Assembly: GCA_028826165.1 (NCBI GenBank)
Contig: JAPDFW010000092.1
Location: 248,001 to 312,000 of the forward strand
Reading direction: 5' to 3'
Length of the DNA stretch: 64,000 bases
Source of the DNA: Anaeramoeba ignava
Lineage: Eukaryota > Metamonada > Anaeramoebidae
Positions 49,197-59,575 of this stretch are shown here, in pieces (positions within the stretch are counted from its first letter, which is position 1; each line of letters opens with the position of its first letter). The notes below the pieces were generated by a model. The model did not search any database. It was not told the origin of the DNA and saw only the letters and a list, made by a program, of their open reading frames with translations. Both the position numbers and the translations under genes were made by a program.

Positions 49197-49303
49197 ATTA
49201 TATTTTTATATTATTTTTTTTTATGTTTAAAAAAAAATGAAAAATAAAAAATGAAAAATAAATTTTTTTTTCTTTTTCTCTTTTTCTTCTTTCTTGTTTA
49301 TTT

Positions 49304-51724
49304 CTATTTATTTTGAGGAATGTAAAGAGTAGAACTAGTTTTTTCAAGTAAAATATTAATTTCTTCTTTTTTTTCCTCAATTTTTTTTAAATCCATTTTT
49401 GGATTTTTTAAAAATAAATCATTTAAAAATTCTTGAATTTGTTTTTTATAAAAAAATATTCTTGGATAACAACATAAAACAAACGATTCAATAACAGATA
49501 ATTTGACTTCAATAATTTGCTCGATTGAAACTAATGATTGATTCAATATTTTCGAGAATTTTGAGTGAATTAAATCAGAAATCAATGGGAAAAATTGTTT
49601 TGAATAACGAAGAAAAATGAATCCAATTTTATCGAGAATATTTGGCAAGAATTTCATAAAATTCCAAAGAGCAACTTCTTGATTTTCATAATGTTTGATT
49701 GCGTGAAACCATTCCTTTATCAAGAAACTAAATTCAGGTGTTGTTGGTTCAAGTTTAATCAAATCAATCAATTGAATAACACAAAATAGCAAATTTTCCA
49801 AAAAGAAATTCAACACAAAATCATTTTCTTTATCAAATTGGATAAAATTTCCTCTTAAAAGATCTAATAAATTGAGATCATTTCGATCTTCTAGAATTTT
49901 CAAAACTTCTGGAAAATTTTGAAAATTTTTAATCAAAAATCTGTAATTTGAATCAATGGATGAATTGATAATATTTTGGAGAATTTGAACAGCAATAAGC
50001 TTATTTTCCAGTTTATAATTGCTAACAAAAACCAAAAAAACTCCCAAAATTGTCACTTTTAATTCTTGCTTTTTTTGGATTGATAATGTTTTGCGTATAA
50101 ACCATTGGAAAAGCAATCCAAGTGAAAAATCCTCTTCAAGATTTTTGAGTTTTGAAACAAGATGGAGAAGATACCTTTCTGCAACAAAATCAAGGGAAAC
50201 AACATTTTTCTTCTTGTTTTGATCAGTATTCTTATTTGCAAAAGTGAAAAATATTAAATTTTGAGCAATTTGTTTAATTGTTTTGTCGGTCCATAATAAA
50301 ATATCCTTGCATTCATTATTTGCACAAAATGTTCCGCATTGATCAATGAAATCAAACAATAATGGTTCGTTTTCAAGTATTTGTTCTGATAAGATGGGCA
50401 CTATTTTTTGGAGTAAATAGAACGTATCCAAAGAACGCAAATAAAAATCGCTTAAAGTAAAATCTTTGTTGAATTTTCTCAAATTGGGTATTTTAAGCAA
50501 ATTCAGGCAATTAAGAAGTAATAATAATAAAGAATTTGTTGATTTGTTGATGTTGATATATTTCAAAATCAAATTAATTAACCAAATATCATCTTTCTTT
50601 GTAAAAATGTTATATTTCTTCTTGATCGAATGATAATCATCTTCCTTTATGATATTCTCGACTGGCTTTGTATTGAATGATATTGCCGTATTTTGGATAT
50701 TTTCTTTGGGAAAATTGCAAATAAAATGGAACCATTTGATTTGAACATCGAAATCCACATTTTCTGCAATTTCTTGAACAAGATCATAAACAGCATTTTT
50801 TTCTGTGTGAATATAACTTGAAATATTTTTTGTAATTGCTTGATAAACTACTGCTAAGTTTGTGTGATCAAAATTATTCCCAAAACAATTAAAAATGGAT
50901 TTCAAAATTTTGATGCATTGGATATTTGCTTGTATTTCTGGTTTTTTTTCAAATTCTGTGATGATTTTCTTGAAAATGCGGTTAATTTCTGAGTAAATAT
51001 AATCTTTATATTGTACTTCATTTTGATTCAATAAATGAATAAGTTGATTTTTGGATATTTTTTGGATTTCTTCGTTTGAATCTTGAATAGCCAACAATAA
51101 ATATTCAATTTGAAACTGTTGAGCTGAAAAATAACGGAAAGCTTGAATAGCTTCCAATTTTACGTTGTTATTTTCTTCTAATTCCAATATTTGGAAGATG
51201 AGATTTGAATTCTGTTTTGTGATTTCTGGATTTGTTAAAATAACTTGAATACTTAATTTACGAATTTTCCATTTATTATTTCTTGTTGAAATGAGAATAT
51301 CTTTCCAAATTGGATTTTCATTGGGAATTTTCAGTGATTTTAAAAGAGATAAAAATTCACAAACAATTTCACTTTCAAACTTCTTCTCTTTCAATAAAAA
51401 TGATAAACCTAAAACGCAATCGATAATTTTTTCTTTGTTTTTTATTCTCTTCATAATTTCTAATTCTATTTCAATTAATTCTTGATCTTTATCTTCTTGT
51501 TTTATATTTTCAGAAATCATTTCCAATATAGAATTTTCCATTTCAATCATTTTGTTTTTAAACTCTTCATTATAAATTTCTTTTTCATCTTCAAATTCTT
51601 TAAAAATTAAAAGAAAATTTTGAAGAATTATTTTAGTAGAATTTGATTTTTGATTTTTCCATTCAATTAATGAATTTTCTAACTGATCAAATTTAAAAAG
51701 AAAATTTTCAATAATTTGATTCAT
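49304..51724 (-). CDS. HEAT/ARM-like alpha-solenoid protein, function unknown (806 aa)
   Basis: A single uninterrupted frame. The sequence is almost entirely amphipathic helices in ~35-40-residue pairs with HEAT-like endings (WKIRKLSIQVILTNPEI; NNNVKLEAIQAFRYFS; YLLLAIQDSNEEIQKISKN), so an alpha-solenoid scaffold is likely. I did not recognise a specific family; TELO2-interacting, importin-like and clathrin-adaptor-like solenoids were considered without decisive motifs. The first codons MNQIIE and the whole 5' spacer are shared with the neighbouring ankyrin-BTB gene, which reflects a duplication boundary. The stop lies 107 bp from the sorting nexin start. Confidence 0.7.
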   Translation of the reverse strand: MNQIIENFLFKFDQLENSLIEWKNQKSNSTKIILQNFLLIFKEFEDEKEIYNEEFKNKMIEMENSILEMISENIKQEDKDQELIEIELEIMKRIKNKEKIIDCVLGLSFLLKEKKFESEIVCEFLSLLKSLKIPNENPIWKDILISTRNNKWKIRKLSIQVILTNPEITKQNSNLIFQILELEENNNVKLEAIQAFRYFSAQQFQIEYLLLAIQDSNEEIQKISKNQLIHLLNQNEVQYKDYIYSEINRIFKKIITEFEKKPEIQANIQCIKILKSIFNCFGNNFDHTNLAVVYQAITKNISSYIHTEKNAVYDLVQEIAENVDFDVQIKWFHFICNFPKENIQNTAISFNTKPVENIIKEDDYHSIKKKYNIFTKKDDIWLINLILKYININKSTNSLLLLLLNCLNLLKIPNLRKFNKDFTLSDFYLRSLDTFYLLQKIVPILSEQILENEPLLFDFIDQCGTFCANNECKDILLWTDKTIKQIAQNLIFFTFANKNTDQNKKKNVVSLDFVAERYLLHLVSKLKNLEEDFSLGLLFQWFIRKTLSIQKKQELKVTILGVFLVFVSNYKLENKLIAVQILQNIINSSIDSNYRFLIKNFQNFPEVLKILEDRNDLNLLDLLRGNFIQFDKENDFVLNFFLENLLFCVIQLIDLIKLEPTTPEFSFLIKEWFHAIKHYENQEVALWNFMKFLPNILDKIGFIFLRYSKQFFPLISDLIHSKFSKILNQSLVSIEQIIEVKLSVIESFVLCCYPRIFFYKKQIQEFLNDLFLKNPKMDLKKIEEKKEEINILLEKTSSTLYIPQNK

Positions 51725-51792
51725 TTTTTTTTAATTTTTGAAAATGAAAAAAAATGAAAAGAAAAAAATGAAAAAAAAAATTTTTTTGGAAT
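51725..51792. repeat. Duplicated 68-bp intergenic spacer (copy 1; copy 2 at 55348-55414)
   Basis: Both spacers read TTTTTAATTTTTGAAAATGA, then A-rich GAAAAGAAAAAAATG, then the same TTTTTTGGAATTTAATTT joining into the ankyrin-BTB stop. They differ only by homopolymer lengths. Confidence 0.92.
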
Positions 51793-54700
51793 TTAATTTA
51801 AAATTAAATCAATTATTGAATTTTGATTTAATTGATAATAATCTTTAAAATCTGAACATTCTTCTAATATTAATTCTTTTAAATCTTCTTCAAAATTATC
51901 ATGATAGAAAAAATAAATAAATTCTTGAATTGTTTGGAATGATTTTCTTGAATAATCATGAACTTGATTTGATGAATCTGAAACATTTAATAAAAACATT
52001 CCTTTAAATAATTCACTTCTTATTATTAATATTAATTTATGAACTTTGATTTCTTTTTCTTCAACAATTATTGTGAAATCTTTACTTGTTTCATTTTCAT
52101 ATAATTTGGAAAAATCTTTTATAATTCCTTTTCTTCCTTTTTTTGTTTCAATCCAATTTGAATCAATTTCAATTTCTTTGAAAAAATTTGAAATAATTTC
52201 ATTTTCTTCTTGATTTTCAATTTGAATTTTTTGAGAATTTAAATTTTCAATCATTTTATCAAAATTAGAAAATCCAGTATAAATAAAATTCAATATAATT
52301 TCAATTTCATTTTTTGGTTTTTGATAACAATTATTGATAAATTTTTGTAAAATTGTTTCATTATTATCAAATCTTGTTAATAAAATTAATTTATGAACTT
52401 TAAATTTAAATGAATCATTTGATTGAATTATTAAATCTGAAAATTGATTTGATTTCAATAAATTGTTTAAATCTTCATTAAATGAATAAATTTGGGAAAA
52501 TAAACTAATAAATTCTTTTGTAATTTTTTCTTGTTTCAAATTATTAATATTCGTATCATTCATTAATAAAAGTTTGATTGTATTTTGATTTTGGTTTTCA
52601 ATTAATATTGAAAGAGCAGTTTCATTTGAATATGTTTTTGCATTAATATCAATTCCTTTTTCAACTAAATATTTGATAATTTGGATTGATGGGTTGTTTT
52701 TGCAAGCAAAATGTAAAACTGTTTCATTATAAGTTGTTTTTGTGTTAATATCAATTCCTGATTCAATTAAATATTTGGCTGATTCAAATGAAGTAAGTTC
52801 GAATTTAAAAGCAAAATGTAAAGCAGTTTCATTATAATTTGTTTTTACATCAATATCAATTCCTGATTCAACAAGAAATTTGATAATTGGGAATGAGTTT
52901 TCAGGTTGATATTGGCAAACAAGATGGAGAGCAGATTGATTGTTATAAACTTTTGCATTTATATCTGCACCTTTTAAAACAAGACACTTAATAATTTCAA
53001 GTGAAATCAGATTTTTATTTTCACATGCAAAATGTAAAGCTGTTTGATTTCTTTTTGTTTTTGCATTTACATCAATTCCTTTTTGGATTAAATATTGAAC
53101 AACTTTAGTTGCACTTTCGTTTTGATTTTGACAAGCATAATGCAGAAATGTTTCATCATTTTTGGTTTTTGATTTGAGATCAAGTCCTGATTTAAGTAAA
53201 TAATTGATAGTCTGTATTGGATCTTTTTGGTTTTGATATTTACAAAAATAATGAAAAGCTGATTCTTGTTTATATGATGTTGTTGCATTAATATCAATTC
53301 CTGATTCAACAAAAAATTTAATAATATCAATTGAATTTCCTTTGAAATTTTCATTTTCACAAATTAAATGCAAAGGTGTTTTTTGATCAAATCTAGAGTA
53401 AGTATATCGTGTTTTCATTGGGTAATTTCTTTTCGATTTTTCTGAAGTTTGATTGTTGCTTTGGTTTGATTGAGATTTGAGTTCAAGTTCTTTTGAAACA
53501 AGAAACTTGATAATTTCAAAAGAATATTCATTTTGGTTTAGTTTTTTGGAAACAAAATGTAGAGGTGTAGCTTTGTTATATTTGGTCTGAGCAGTTATAT
53601 CAGCTCCTTTCGAAACAAGAAATTTAATAATTTCAAATGATTTTTCGTTTATTTTTTCACAAGTCAAGTGTAAAGGTGTTTCATCTTCACTGGTTTTTGC
53701 ATTAATATCAGATCCTTTTTCGATTAAATAATCAATAATATCAAGAGAATTATGATATTTGCATGCATAATGTAAATATGTTTCTCTAGAATTTGTTTTT
53801 CTATAAAAATCAACTCCATTGTCAAGAAGAAATTTAACCACATCAATTGTGTTTTGATTATTTGTGCATGCTAAATGTAAGGCTGTTTCGTATTTACTTG
53901 TTGTTGAATTGATATCAACTCCTTTGGAAACAAAATATTCAATAATTTCAAGTGATAAATTGAATTGACAAGCTAAATGAAAAGCTGTTTCATTTCCATA
54001 TGTTTTTTTTGCATTAATATCAATTCCGGATTCAACAAGAAATTTGATAATATCAATCAGTTTATCTTTTAAGTTTTGCTTTTTGCAAATTAAGTGTAAA
54101 AGTGTTTCATTACTATCTCTTTTTGAATTTATATCAAACCCATTAGAAATCAGGAATTTGATAATTTGTATTGAATTTTCATTTAATTCATGATTCTGGA
54201 AAATTATATATAAAGCTGTTTCATTCCATTTTGTTTTGGCATTAACATCAATTCCTTTTGAAACTAAATATTTAATAATTTCAAGTGAATTTTTGTATTC
54301 GCAAGCATAATGTAAAACTGTTTCATTATTCACATTTTTTGAATTAATATCAATTCCTTTAGAAACTAAATATTCGATAACTTCAAGTGAATTTTTGAAT
54401 TTACAAGCAAAATGTAAAAGTGTTTCATTATTCAAATTTTTTGAAAGAATATCAATTCCTTTGGAAACTAAATATTCGATAACTTCAAGTGAATTCTGGA
54501 ATTTGCAAGCATAATGTAAAACTGTTTCATTATTCACATTTTTTGAATTAATATCAATTCCTTTAGAAACTAAATATTCGATAACTTCAAGTGAATTTTG
54601 ATATTTGCAAGCATAATGTAAAACTGTTTCATTTCTCACATTTTTTGAATTAATATCAATTTTTTTGGAAATTAAATATTCAATAATTTGGATTGATGGA

Positions 54701-55347
54701 TTATATTGGCAAGCAATATGTAAAAGTGTTTCATTAAATAAATTTTTAGCATTAACATTTGCCCCCATTGAAACTAAATATTCAATAATTTCAAATGATT
54801 TTTGATATTTCAAAGCAAAATATAAAGGAGTTAAATTTGTTTTAGTTTTTGAATTGATATAAGATCCATTTTCAATTAGTAATTTAATAACTTCAATTGA
54901 ATTAGATTGACATGCAAGATGCAAAGGTGTTTTATCATCAAATCTTTTATTGTTAACATAAGCTCCTTTTGAAACAAGAAAATTTATTGTTTCCAAAGAA
55001 TTTTTTTCACATGCAAAATGTAAAGCTGTTTCTTTTTCATTTGTTTTTGAATTAATATCAATTCCTTTTGAAATTAATAATTTAATTATTTCAATTTTTG
55101 ATTGATTTATTATTGAAATGTGTAATAAATTTCTCCCTTTTTTATCTTTGAAATTAATATCGTTTTTATCATTATTAAATAATTTTGATAACAAGTATTC
55201 AATTATTTCTTTGCAAATTTTTTGCTTTATTGAATATTTTATTATTTTCTTTTTTTCTTTTTCTTTAATTTCTTTTATAATTTCTTCACAAATTTCTTTT
55301 AATTTTTCAATTTTATTTTCTTTTATTATTTCAATAATTTGATTCAT
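51793..55347 (-). CDS. Ankyrin-repeat protein with C-terminal BTB-like domains, copy 1 (1184 aa, ~24 repeats)
   Basis: Single exon. The N-terminal ~75 residues are a Lys/Glu/Ile-rich helical cap (IKEKEKKKIIKYSIKQKICK). About 24 ankyrin units of ~34 residues follow (consensus NETALHFACKYQNSLEVIEY, then LVSKGIDINSK), with a longer insertion around residue 600 (SNQSNNQTSEKSKRN). The last ~250 residues carry two degenerate BTB-like modules: FSDLIIQSNDSFKFKVHKLI and then KDFTIIVEEKEIKVHKLILI with RSELFKGMFLLNV. This suggests protein-protein interaction and perhaps cullin-3-type ubiquitin adaptation, although no binding partner can be read from the sequence. Ends and spacer are nearly identical to the copy upstream, while the repeat number and repeat sequences differ. 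Confidence 0.88.
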   Translation of the reverse strand: MNQIIEIIKENKIEKLKEICEEIIKEIKEKEKKKIIKYSIKQKICKEIIEYLLSKLFNNDKNDINFKDKKGRNLLHISIINQSKIEIIKLLISKGIDINSKTNEKETALHFACEKNSLETINFLVSKGAYVNNKRFDDKTPLHLACQSNSIEVIKLLIENGSYINSKTKTNLTPLYFALKYQKSFEIIEYLVSMGANVNAKNLFNETLLHIACQYNPSIQIIEYLISKKIDINSKNVRNETVLHYACKYQNSLEVIEYLVSKGIDINSKNVNNETVLHYACKFQNSLEVIEYLVSKGIDILSKNLNNETLLHFACKFKNSLEVIEYLVSKGIDINSKNVNNETVLHYACEYKNSLEIIKYLVSKGIDVNAKTKWNETALYIIFQNHELNENSIQIIKFLISNGFDINSKRDSNETLLHLICKKQNLKDKLIDIIKFLVESGIDINAKKTYGNETAFHLACQFNLSLEIIEYFVSKGVDINSTTSKYETALHLACTNNQNTIDVVKFLLDNGVDFYRKTNSRETYLHYACKYHNSLDIIDYLIEKGSDINAKTSEDETPLHLTCEKINEKSFEIIKFLVSKGADITAQTKYNKATPLHFVSKKLNQNEYSFEIIKFLVSKELELKSQSNQSNNQTSEKSKRNYPMKTRYTYSRFDQKTPLHLICENENFKGNSIDIIKFFVESGIDINATTSYKQESAFHYFCKYQNQKDPIQTINYLLKSGLDLKSKTKNDETFLHYACQNQNESATKVVQYLIQKGIDVNAKTKRNQTALHFACENKNLISLEIIKCLVLKGADINAKVYNNQSALHLVCQYQPENSFPIIKFLVESGIDIDVKTNYNETALHFAFKFELTSFESAKYLIESGIDINTKTTYNETVLHFACKNNPSIQIIKYLVEKGIDINAKTYSNETALSILIENQNQNTIKLLLMNDTNINNLKQEKITKEFISLFSQIYSFNEDLNNLLKSNQFSDLIIQSNDSFKFKVHKLILLTRFDNNETILQKFINNCYQKPKNEIEIILNFIYTGFSNFDKMIENLNSQKIQIENQEENEIISNFFKEIEIDSNWIETKKGRKGIIKDFSKLYENETSKDFTIIVEEKEIKVHKLILIIRSELFKGMFLLNVSDSSNQVHDYSRKSFQTIQEFIYFFYHDNFEEDLKELILEECSDFKDYYQLNQNSIIDLILN

Positions 55348-55414
55348 TTTTTTTTTAATTTTTGAAAATGAAAAAAATGAAAAGAAAAAAATGAAAAAAA
55401 AAATTTTTTGGAAT
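55348..55414. repeat. Duplicated intergenic spacer (copy 2)
   Basis: Near-identical to 51725-51792. It lies between the start of ankyrin-BTB copy 1 and the stop of copy 2. Confidence 0.92.
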
Positions 55415-58400
55415 TTAATTTAAAATTAAATCAATTATTGAATTTTGATTTAATTGATAATAATCTTTAAAATCTGAGCATTCTTCTAATATTAATTCTT
55501 TTAAATCTTCTTCAAAATTATCATGATAGAAAAAATAAATAAATTCTTGAATTGTTTGGAATGATTTTCTTGAATAATCATGAACTTGATTTGATGTATC
55601 TGAAACATTTAATAAAAACATTCCTTTAAATAATTCACTTCTTATTATTAATATTAATTTATGAACTTTGATTTCTTTTTCTTCAACAATTATTGTGAAA
55701 TCTTTACTTGTTTCATTTTCATATAATTTGGAAAAATCTTTTATTATTCCTTTTCTTCCTTTTTTTGTTTCAATCCATTTTGAATTAATTTCAATTTCTT
55801 TGAAAAAATTTGAAATAATTTCATTTTCTTCTTGATTTTCAATTTGAATTTTTTGAGAATTTAAATTTTCAATCATTTTATCAAAATTAGAAAATCCTGT
55901 ATAAATAAAATTCAAAATAATTTCAATTTCATTTTTTGGTTTTTGATAACAATTATTGATAAATTTTTGTAAAATTGTTTCATTATTATCAAATCTTGTT
56001 AATAAAATTAATTTATGAACTTTAAATTTAAATGAATCATTTGATTGAATTATTAAATCTGAAAATTGATTTGATTTCAATAAATTGTTTAGATCTTCAT
56101 TAAATGAATAAATTTGGGAAAATAAACTAATAAATTCTTTTGTAATTTTTTCTTGTTTCAAATTATTAATATTCGTATCATTCATTAATAAAAATTTGAT
56201 TGTATTTTGATTTTGGTTTTCAATTGATATTGAAAGAGCAGTTTCATTTGAATATGTTTTTGCATTAATATCAATTCCTTTTTCAACTAAATATTTGATA
56301 ATTTGAATTGAATTAAACTTGGAAACAAAATGTAAAACAGTTTCATTATAAGTTGTTTTTGTGTTAATATCAATTCCTTTGGAAAGTAATAATTTAATAA
56401 CCTTTAATGATGGATTAGATTTACAAGCAAAATGTAAAGCAGTTTCATTTTTATTTGTTTTTGTATTGATATCAATTCCTTTGGAAATTAAGTATTCAAT
56501 AAGATGGAAAAAGTTTAGTTGACAAGCAAAATGTAAAGCTGTTTCATCATTTTGTGTTTTTGCATTAATATCAATTCCTTTTTGAATCAAATATTGAATA
56601 ACTTCAAATGAGTTGTTTTTGCAAGCAAAATGCAAAGCAGTTTCATTTTTATTGGTTTTTGCATTGATATCAATTCCTTTTTGAATTAAATATTGAATAA
56701 CTTCAAATGAGTTGTTTTTAGAAGCAAAATGTAAAGCTGTTTCATTATTTTCTGTTTTTGAATTAATATCAATTCCTTTTTGAATTAAATATTGAATAAC
56801 TTCAAATGAAGAATTGAATTCAGAAGCAAAATGCAATGCTGTTCTATTTTGTTTTGTTTTTGCATTGATATCACATCCTTTGTTAATCAAATATTCAACA
56901 GCTTTTAATGGAGGATTAAACTTGCAAATTAAATGTAAAGCTGTTTCTTGCTTATTTGTTTTGGCATTAATATCAATACCTTTAGAAATAAAATATTCAA
57001 TAAATTCAAGTAATGGATTGTATTTGCAAACTAAATGCAAAGGTGTTTCTTGGTAATTTGTTTTGATATTAATATCAGCACCTTTTTCAATTAAGTAGTT
57101 AATAACTTCAAATGATCGATTATTTTGGCAAGCTAAATGAAAAGGTGTTTCTTTTTTATATAAAGTTGGGGCATTTATGTCAATTCCTTTTTCAACAAAG
57201 TATTTAATAGCTTGAAATGATTTTTTTTGGCATGCGAAATGTAAAACTGTTTCATTGTGTGTTGTTTTGACACTAATATCAGCTCCTTTGGAAATTAGAT
57301 ATTCAATAACTTCAAATGATGAAATATCTCGACAAGCTAAATGTAATGGTGTTTCATTATAATCTGATTTTGCATTAATATCAGCTCCTTTTTCAACTAA
57401 ATATTTAATAATTTCAATTGATGTATTATTTTGACAAGCAAAATGTAATGGTGTTTCATTATAATCTGTTTTTGCATTAATATCAGCTCCTTTGGAAATT
57501 AGATATTCAATAATTTCAATTGATGGATTATATTCACAAACTAAGTGTAATAGTGCTTGATTTTCATTTGTTTTTGCATTAATATCAGCTCCTTTTTCAA
57601 TTAAGTAGTTAATAATTTCAATTGATGAGTTATATTGAAATGCATAATGTAAAGGTGTTTCATCTTCAGATGATTTTGCATTAATATCAACTCCTTTTTC
57701 AATTAAATATTCGATAATTTTAATTGATGAATTATTTTGGCATGCTAAATGTAAAGGTGTTTCATTGAAATCTGTTTTGGCATTAATATCAATTCCTTTT
57801 TCAATTAAATATTCGGTAATTTCAATTGATAAATTATATTGAGATGCATAATGTAAAGGTGTTTCATCGTAATTTGTTTTTGCATTGATATCAAATCCTT
57901 TGGAAACTAAATATTCAATAACTTCAAGCGATGGGTTATTTTGATAGATATAATGAAATAGTGTATCATTATTATCAGTTTTTTCATATAAATCAATTCC
58001 TTTAGAAACTAAATATTCAATAACTTCAATCGATGGTTTGTTTTGGCAAGCATAGTGTAACACTGTTTTATTCCATTTTGTTTTTTCATTTATATCAATT
58101 CCTTTTGAAATTAGATATTTGATAATTTTAAGAGGATTTTCATTATGTCTGGAGGCAAGATGCAAAATTGATTCATTCCATTTTGTTGTTGAGTTGATAT
58201 CAATTCCTTTGGAAACTAAATATTCAATAACTTGAATTGTATTAGATTGACAAGCAAAATGCAAAATTGTTTTATTATCTCTTGTTTTTTGATTGATATC
58301 AATTCCTTTGGAAATTAAATATTCAATAACTTGAATTGAATTAGATTGGCAAGCAAAATGTAAAACTGTTTTATTATCTCTTGTTTTTTGATTAATATCA

Positions 58401-59293
58401 ATTCCTTTGGAAATTAGATATTCAATAACTTGAATTGAATTCTTTTTACAAGCAAAATGTAAAACTGTTTTATTATCTCTTGTTTTTTGATTAATATCAA
58501 TTCCTTTGGAAATTAGATATTCAATAACTTGAATTGAATTAGATTGGCAAGCAAAATGTAAAGCTGTTTTTTTATCTCTTGTTTTTTGATTAATATTAAT
58601 TCCTTTGGAAATTAAATATTCAATAATTTGAATTGAATTAGATTGACAAGCAAAATGTAAAGCTGTTTTTTTGCTTTCTGTTTTTTGATTAATATCAATT
58701 CCTTTGGAAATTAGATATTCAATAACTTGAATTGAATTCTTTTTACAAGCAAAATGTAGAATTGTTTTTTTGTTTTCTGTTTTTTGATTAATATTAACTC
58801 CTTTTGAAATTAGATATTCAATAATTTGAATTGAATCCTTTTTACAAACAAAATGTAGAATTGTTTTATTATATCTTGTTTTTGTATTAATATTAGCTCC
58901 TTTGGAAAGTAGATAATCAATAACTTTAGTTGAATTTTCATTTTGTAAATATTTTATTGAATAATGAATGATTGTTTTTTCTTTGAAGTCTTTTGAATTA
59001 ATATCAATTCCTTTTGAAATTAATAATTTAATTATTTCAATTTTTGATTGATTTATTATTGAAATGTGTAATAAATTTCTCCCTTTTTTATCTTTGAAAT
59101 TAATATCGGTTTTATCATTATTAAATAATTTTGATAATAAATATTCAATTATTTCTTTGCAAACTTTTTGCTTTATTGAATATTTTATTATTTTCTTTTT
59201 TTCTTTTTCTTTAATTTCTTTTATAATTTCTTCACAAATTTCTTTTAATTTTTCAATTTTATTTTCTTTTATTATTTCAATAATTTTATTCAT
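55415..59293 (-). CDS. Ankyrin-repeat protein with C-terminal BTB-like domains, copy 2 (1292 aa, ~29 repeats)
   Basis: Same architecture as copy 1, beginning MNKIIEIIKENKIEKLKEI. Residues 2-110 and the last ~340 residues are almost identical between copies, including the last repeats (YSNETALSISIENQNQNTIK) and both BTB-like modules. The central ankyrin array has ~29 units and a different internal history: a block of units with NKTVLHFACKKNSIQVIEY and GIDINQKTRDN is repeated nearly exactly near the N-terminal side. That implies recent expansion by unequal crossing-over within the gene. Function as for copy 1: an interaction scaffold, inferred only from the domains. Confidence 0.88.
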   Translation of the reverse strand: MNKIIEIIKENKIEKLKEICEEIIKEIKEKEKKKIIKYSIKQKVCKEIIEYLLSKLFNNDKTDINFKDKKGRNLLHISIINQSKIEIIKLLISKGIDINSKDFKEKTIIHYSIKYLQNENSTKVIDYLLSKGANINTKTRYNKTILHFVCKKDSIQIIEYLISKGVNINQKTENKKTILHFACKKNSIQVIEYLISKGIDINQKTESKKTALHFACQSNSIQIIEYLISKGININQKTRDKKTALHFACQSNSIQVIEYLISKGIDINQKTRDNKTVLHFACKKNSIQVIEYLISKGIDINQKTRDNKTVLHFACQSNSIQVIEYLISKGIDINQKTRDNKTILHFACQSNTIQVIEYLVSKGIDINSTTKWNESILHLASRHNENPLKIIKYLISKGIDINEKTKWNKTVLHYACQNKPSIEVIEYLVSKGIDLYEKTDNNDTLFHYIYQNNPSLEVIEYLVSKGFDINAKTNYDETPLHYASQYNLSIEITEYLIEKGIDINAKTDFNETPLHLACQNNSSIKIIEYLIEKGVDINAKSSEDETPLHYAFQYNSSIEIINYLIEKGADINAKTNENQALLHLVCEYNPSIEIIEYLISKGADINAKTDYNETPLHFACQNNTSIEIIKYLVEKGADINAKSDYNETPLHLACRDISSFEVIEYLISKGADISVKTTHNETVLHFACQKKSFQAIKYFVEKGIDINAPTLYKKETPFHLACQNNRSFEVINYLIEKGADINIKTNYQETPLHLVCKYNPLLEFIEYFISKGIDINAKTNKQETALHLICKFNPPLKAVEYLINKGCDINAKTKQNRTALHFASEFNSSFEVIQYLIQKGIDINSKTENNETALHFASKNNSFEVIQYLIQKGIDINAKTNKNETALHFACKNNSFEVIQYLIQKGIDINAKTQNDETALHFACQLNFFHLIEYLISKGIDINTKTNKNETALHFACKSNPSLKVIKLLLSKGIDINTKTTYNETVLHFVSKFNSIQIIKYLVEKGIDINAKTYSNETALSISIENQNQNTIKFLLMNDTNINNLKQEKITKEFISLFSQIYSFNEDLNNLLKSNQFSDLIIQSNDSFKFKVHKLILLTRFDNNETILQKFINNCYQKPKNEIEIILNFIYTGFSNFDKMIENLNSQKIQIENQEENEIISNFFKEIEINSKWIETKKGRKGIIKDFSKLYENETSKDFTIIVEEKEIKVHKLILIIRSELFKGMFLLNVSDTSNQVHDYSRKSFQTIQEFIYFFYHDNFEEDLKELILEECSDFKDYYQLNQNSIIDLILN

Positions 59294-59575
59294 TTTTTTT
59301 TTTTAATAAAAATGAAAAGAAAAAAATAAGAAAATTTTTTTCATTTTTTTCCTTCTTTTGATTTTTCATTCTTCATTCTTGTTTTATTTTTTCTTGTTAT
59401 TTTTGTTATTTTGTCTTTTTTACATTAATATAAATGATCAAACTTAAATTATCAGCGTAAAAAAAAATTTTTTTTGAAATTAACGATCTTATACAAAAAA
59501 AAAATATAAAATAAAAATAACAATAAAAACAATTTATTTTATAAAAGTCGTTCAACACCAGGAACAATTTGTTTG

